Shown here piece after piece: positions 5,213-5,222 of a stretch of DNA of 5,222 nt; positions within the stretch are counted from its first letter, which is position 1; every line of letters starts with the position of its first letter. The position numbers and the translations under genes were made by a program. The notes beneath the pieces are model-generated. The model did no database searches and was not told where the DNA came from. It saw only the letters and a program-made list of their open reading frames with translations. Origin of the DNA: Nitrososphaeraceae archaeon (GTDB lineage Archaea; Thermoproteota; Nitrososphaeria; Nitrososphaerales; Nitrososphaeraceae); the NCBI GenBank assembly GCA_021155845.1, contig JAJNBK010000086.1, forward strand, positions 1 through 5,222, written 5' to 3'.

Positions 5213-5222
5213 ACGATAATAA

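Noticed and set aside
1..5222. CRISPR array, transposase, integrase, toxin-antitoxin or defence system
   Set aside because: There are no regularly spaced repeats of suitable length and no mobile-element proteins. The PIN domain here is fused to an ATPase and KH domain, so it is not a VapC toxin with an adjacent antitoxin.

Overview
The window looks like chromosomal DNA of an ammonia-oxidising archaeon (Thaumarchaeota/Nitrososphaeria). The clues are an archaeal-type PIN-ATPase-KH protein, an archaeal-type TrmI tRNA methyltransferase, an N-terminal fragment resembling small proteins I associate with Nitrososphaeria, AT-rich codon use (many ATA, AGA, AAA), TATA-box promoters without Shine-Dalgarno sites at the gene starts, and wide AT-rich gaps between genes. 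The gaps and low GC fit a soil lineage such as Nitrosocosmicus, but that genus-level placement is inference only.

Layout, left to right. Bases 1-168 hold the start of a minus-strand gene that runs off the left edge (DUF6659-like small protein). Bases 169-1177 are about 1 kb with no convincing gene; they hold two perfect 16-bp AT palindromes, a tetranucleotide run and a three-copy 9-bp tandem repeat. Bases 1178-3007 (plus) encode a full-length PIN-domain/secretion-type ATPase/KH protein (COG1855, PINA-like) that begins with TTG. Bases 3008-3612 are a second long gap between convergent genes, with three small inverted repeats and T-rich terminator-like tracts. A hotdog acyl-CoA thioesterase (minus) follows, then about 270 bp of spacer. 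The tRNA (adenine-N1)-methyltransferase TrmI (minus) is nearly at the right edge, and its whole coding sequence is inside the window.

The genes look like separate transcription units, not a system: the spacers are long, orientations differ, and each visible gene start can be given its own TATA-like element except trmI, whose promoter would lie outside. Shared themes are housekeeping only: nucleic-acid processing or recombination (PINA-like), acyl-CoA turnover (thioesterase) and tRNA T-loop modification (TrmI). I see no CRISPR array, transposase, integrase, toxin-antitoxin pair, tRNA or rRNA. I do not find an undescribed multi-gene system here. The points most worth a second look are the two long gene-poor gaps with structured elements, and several start-site questions.
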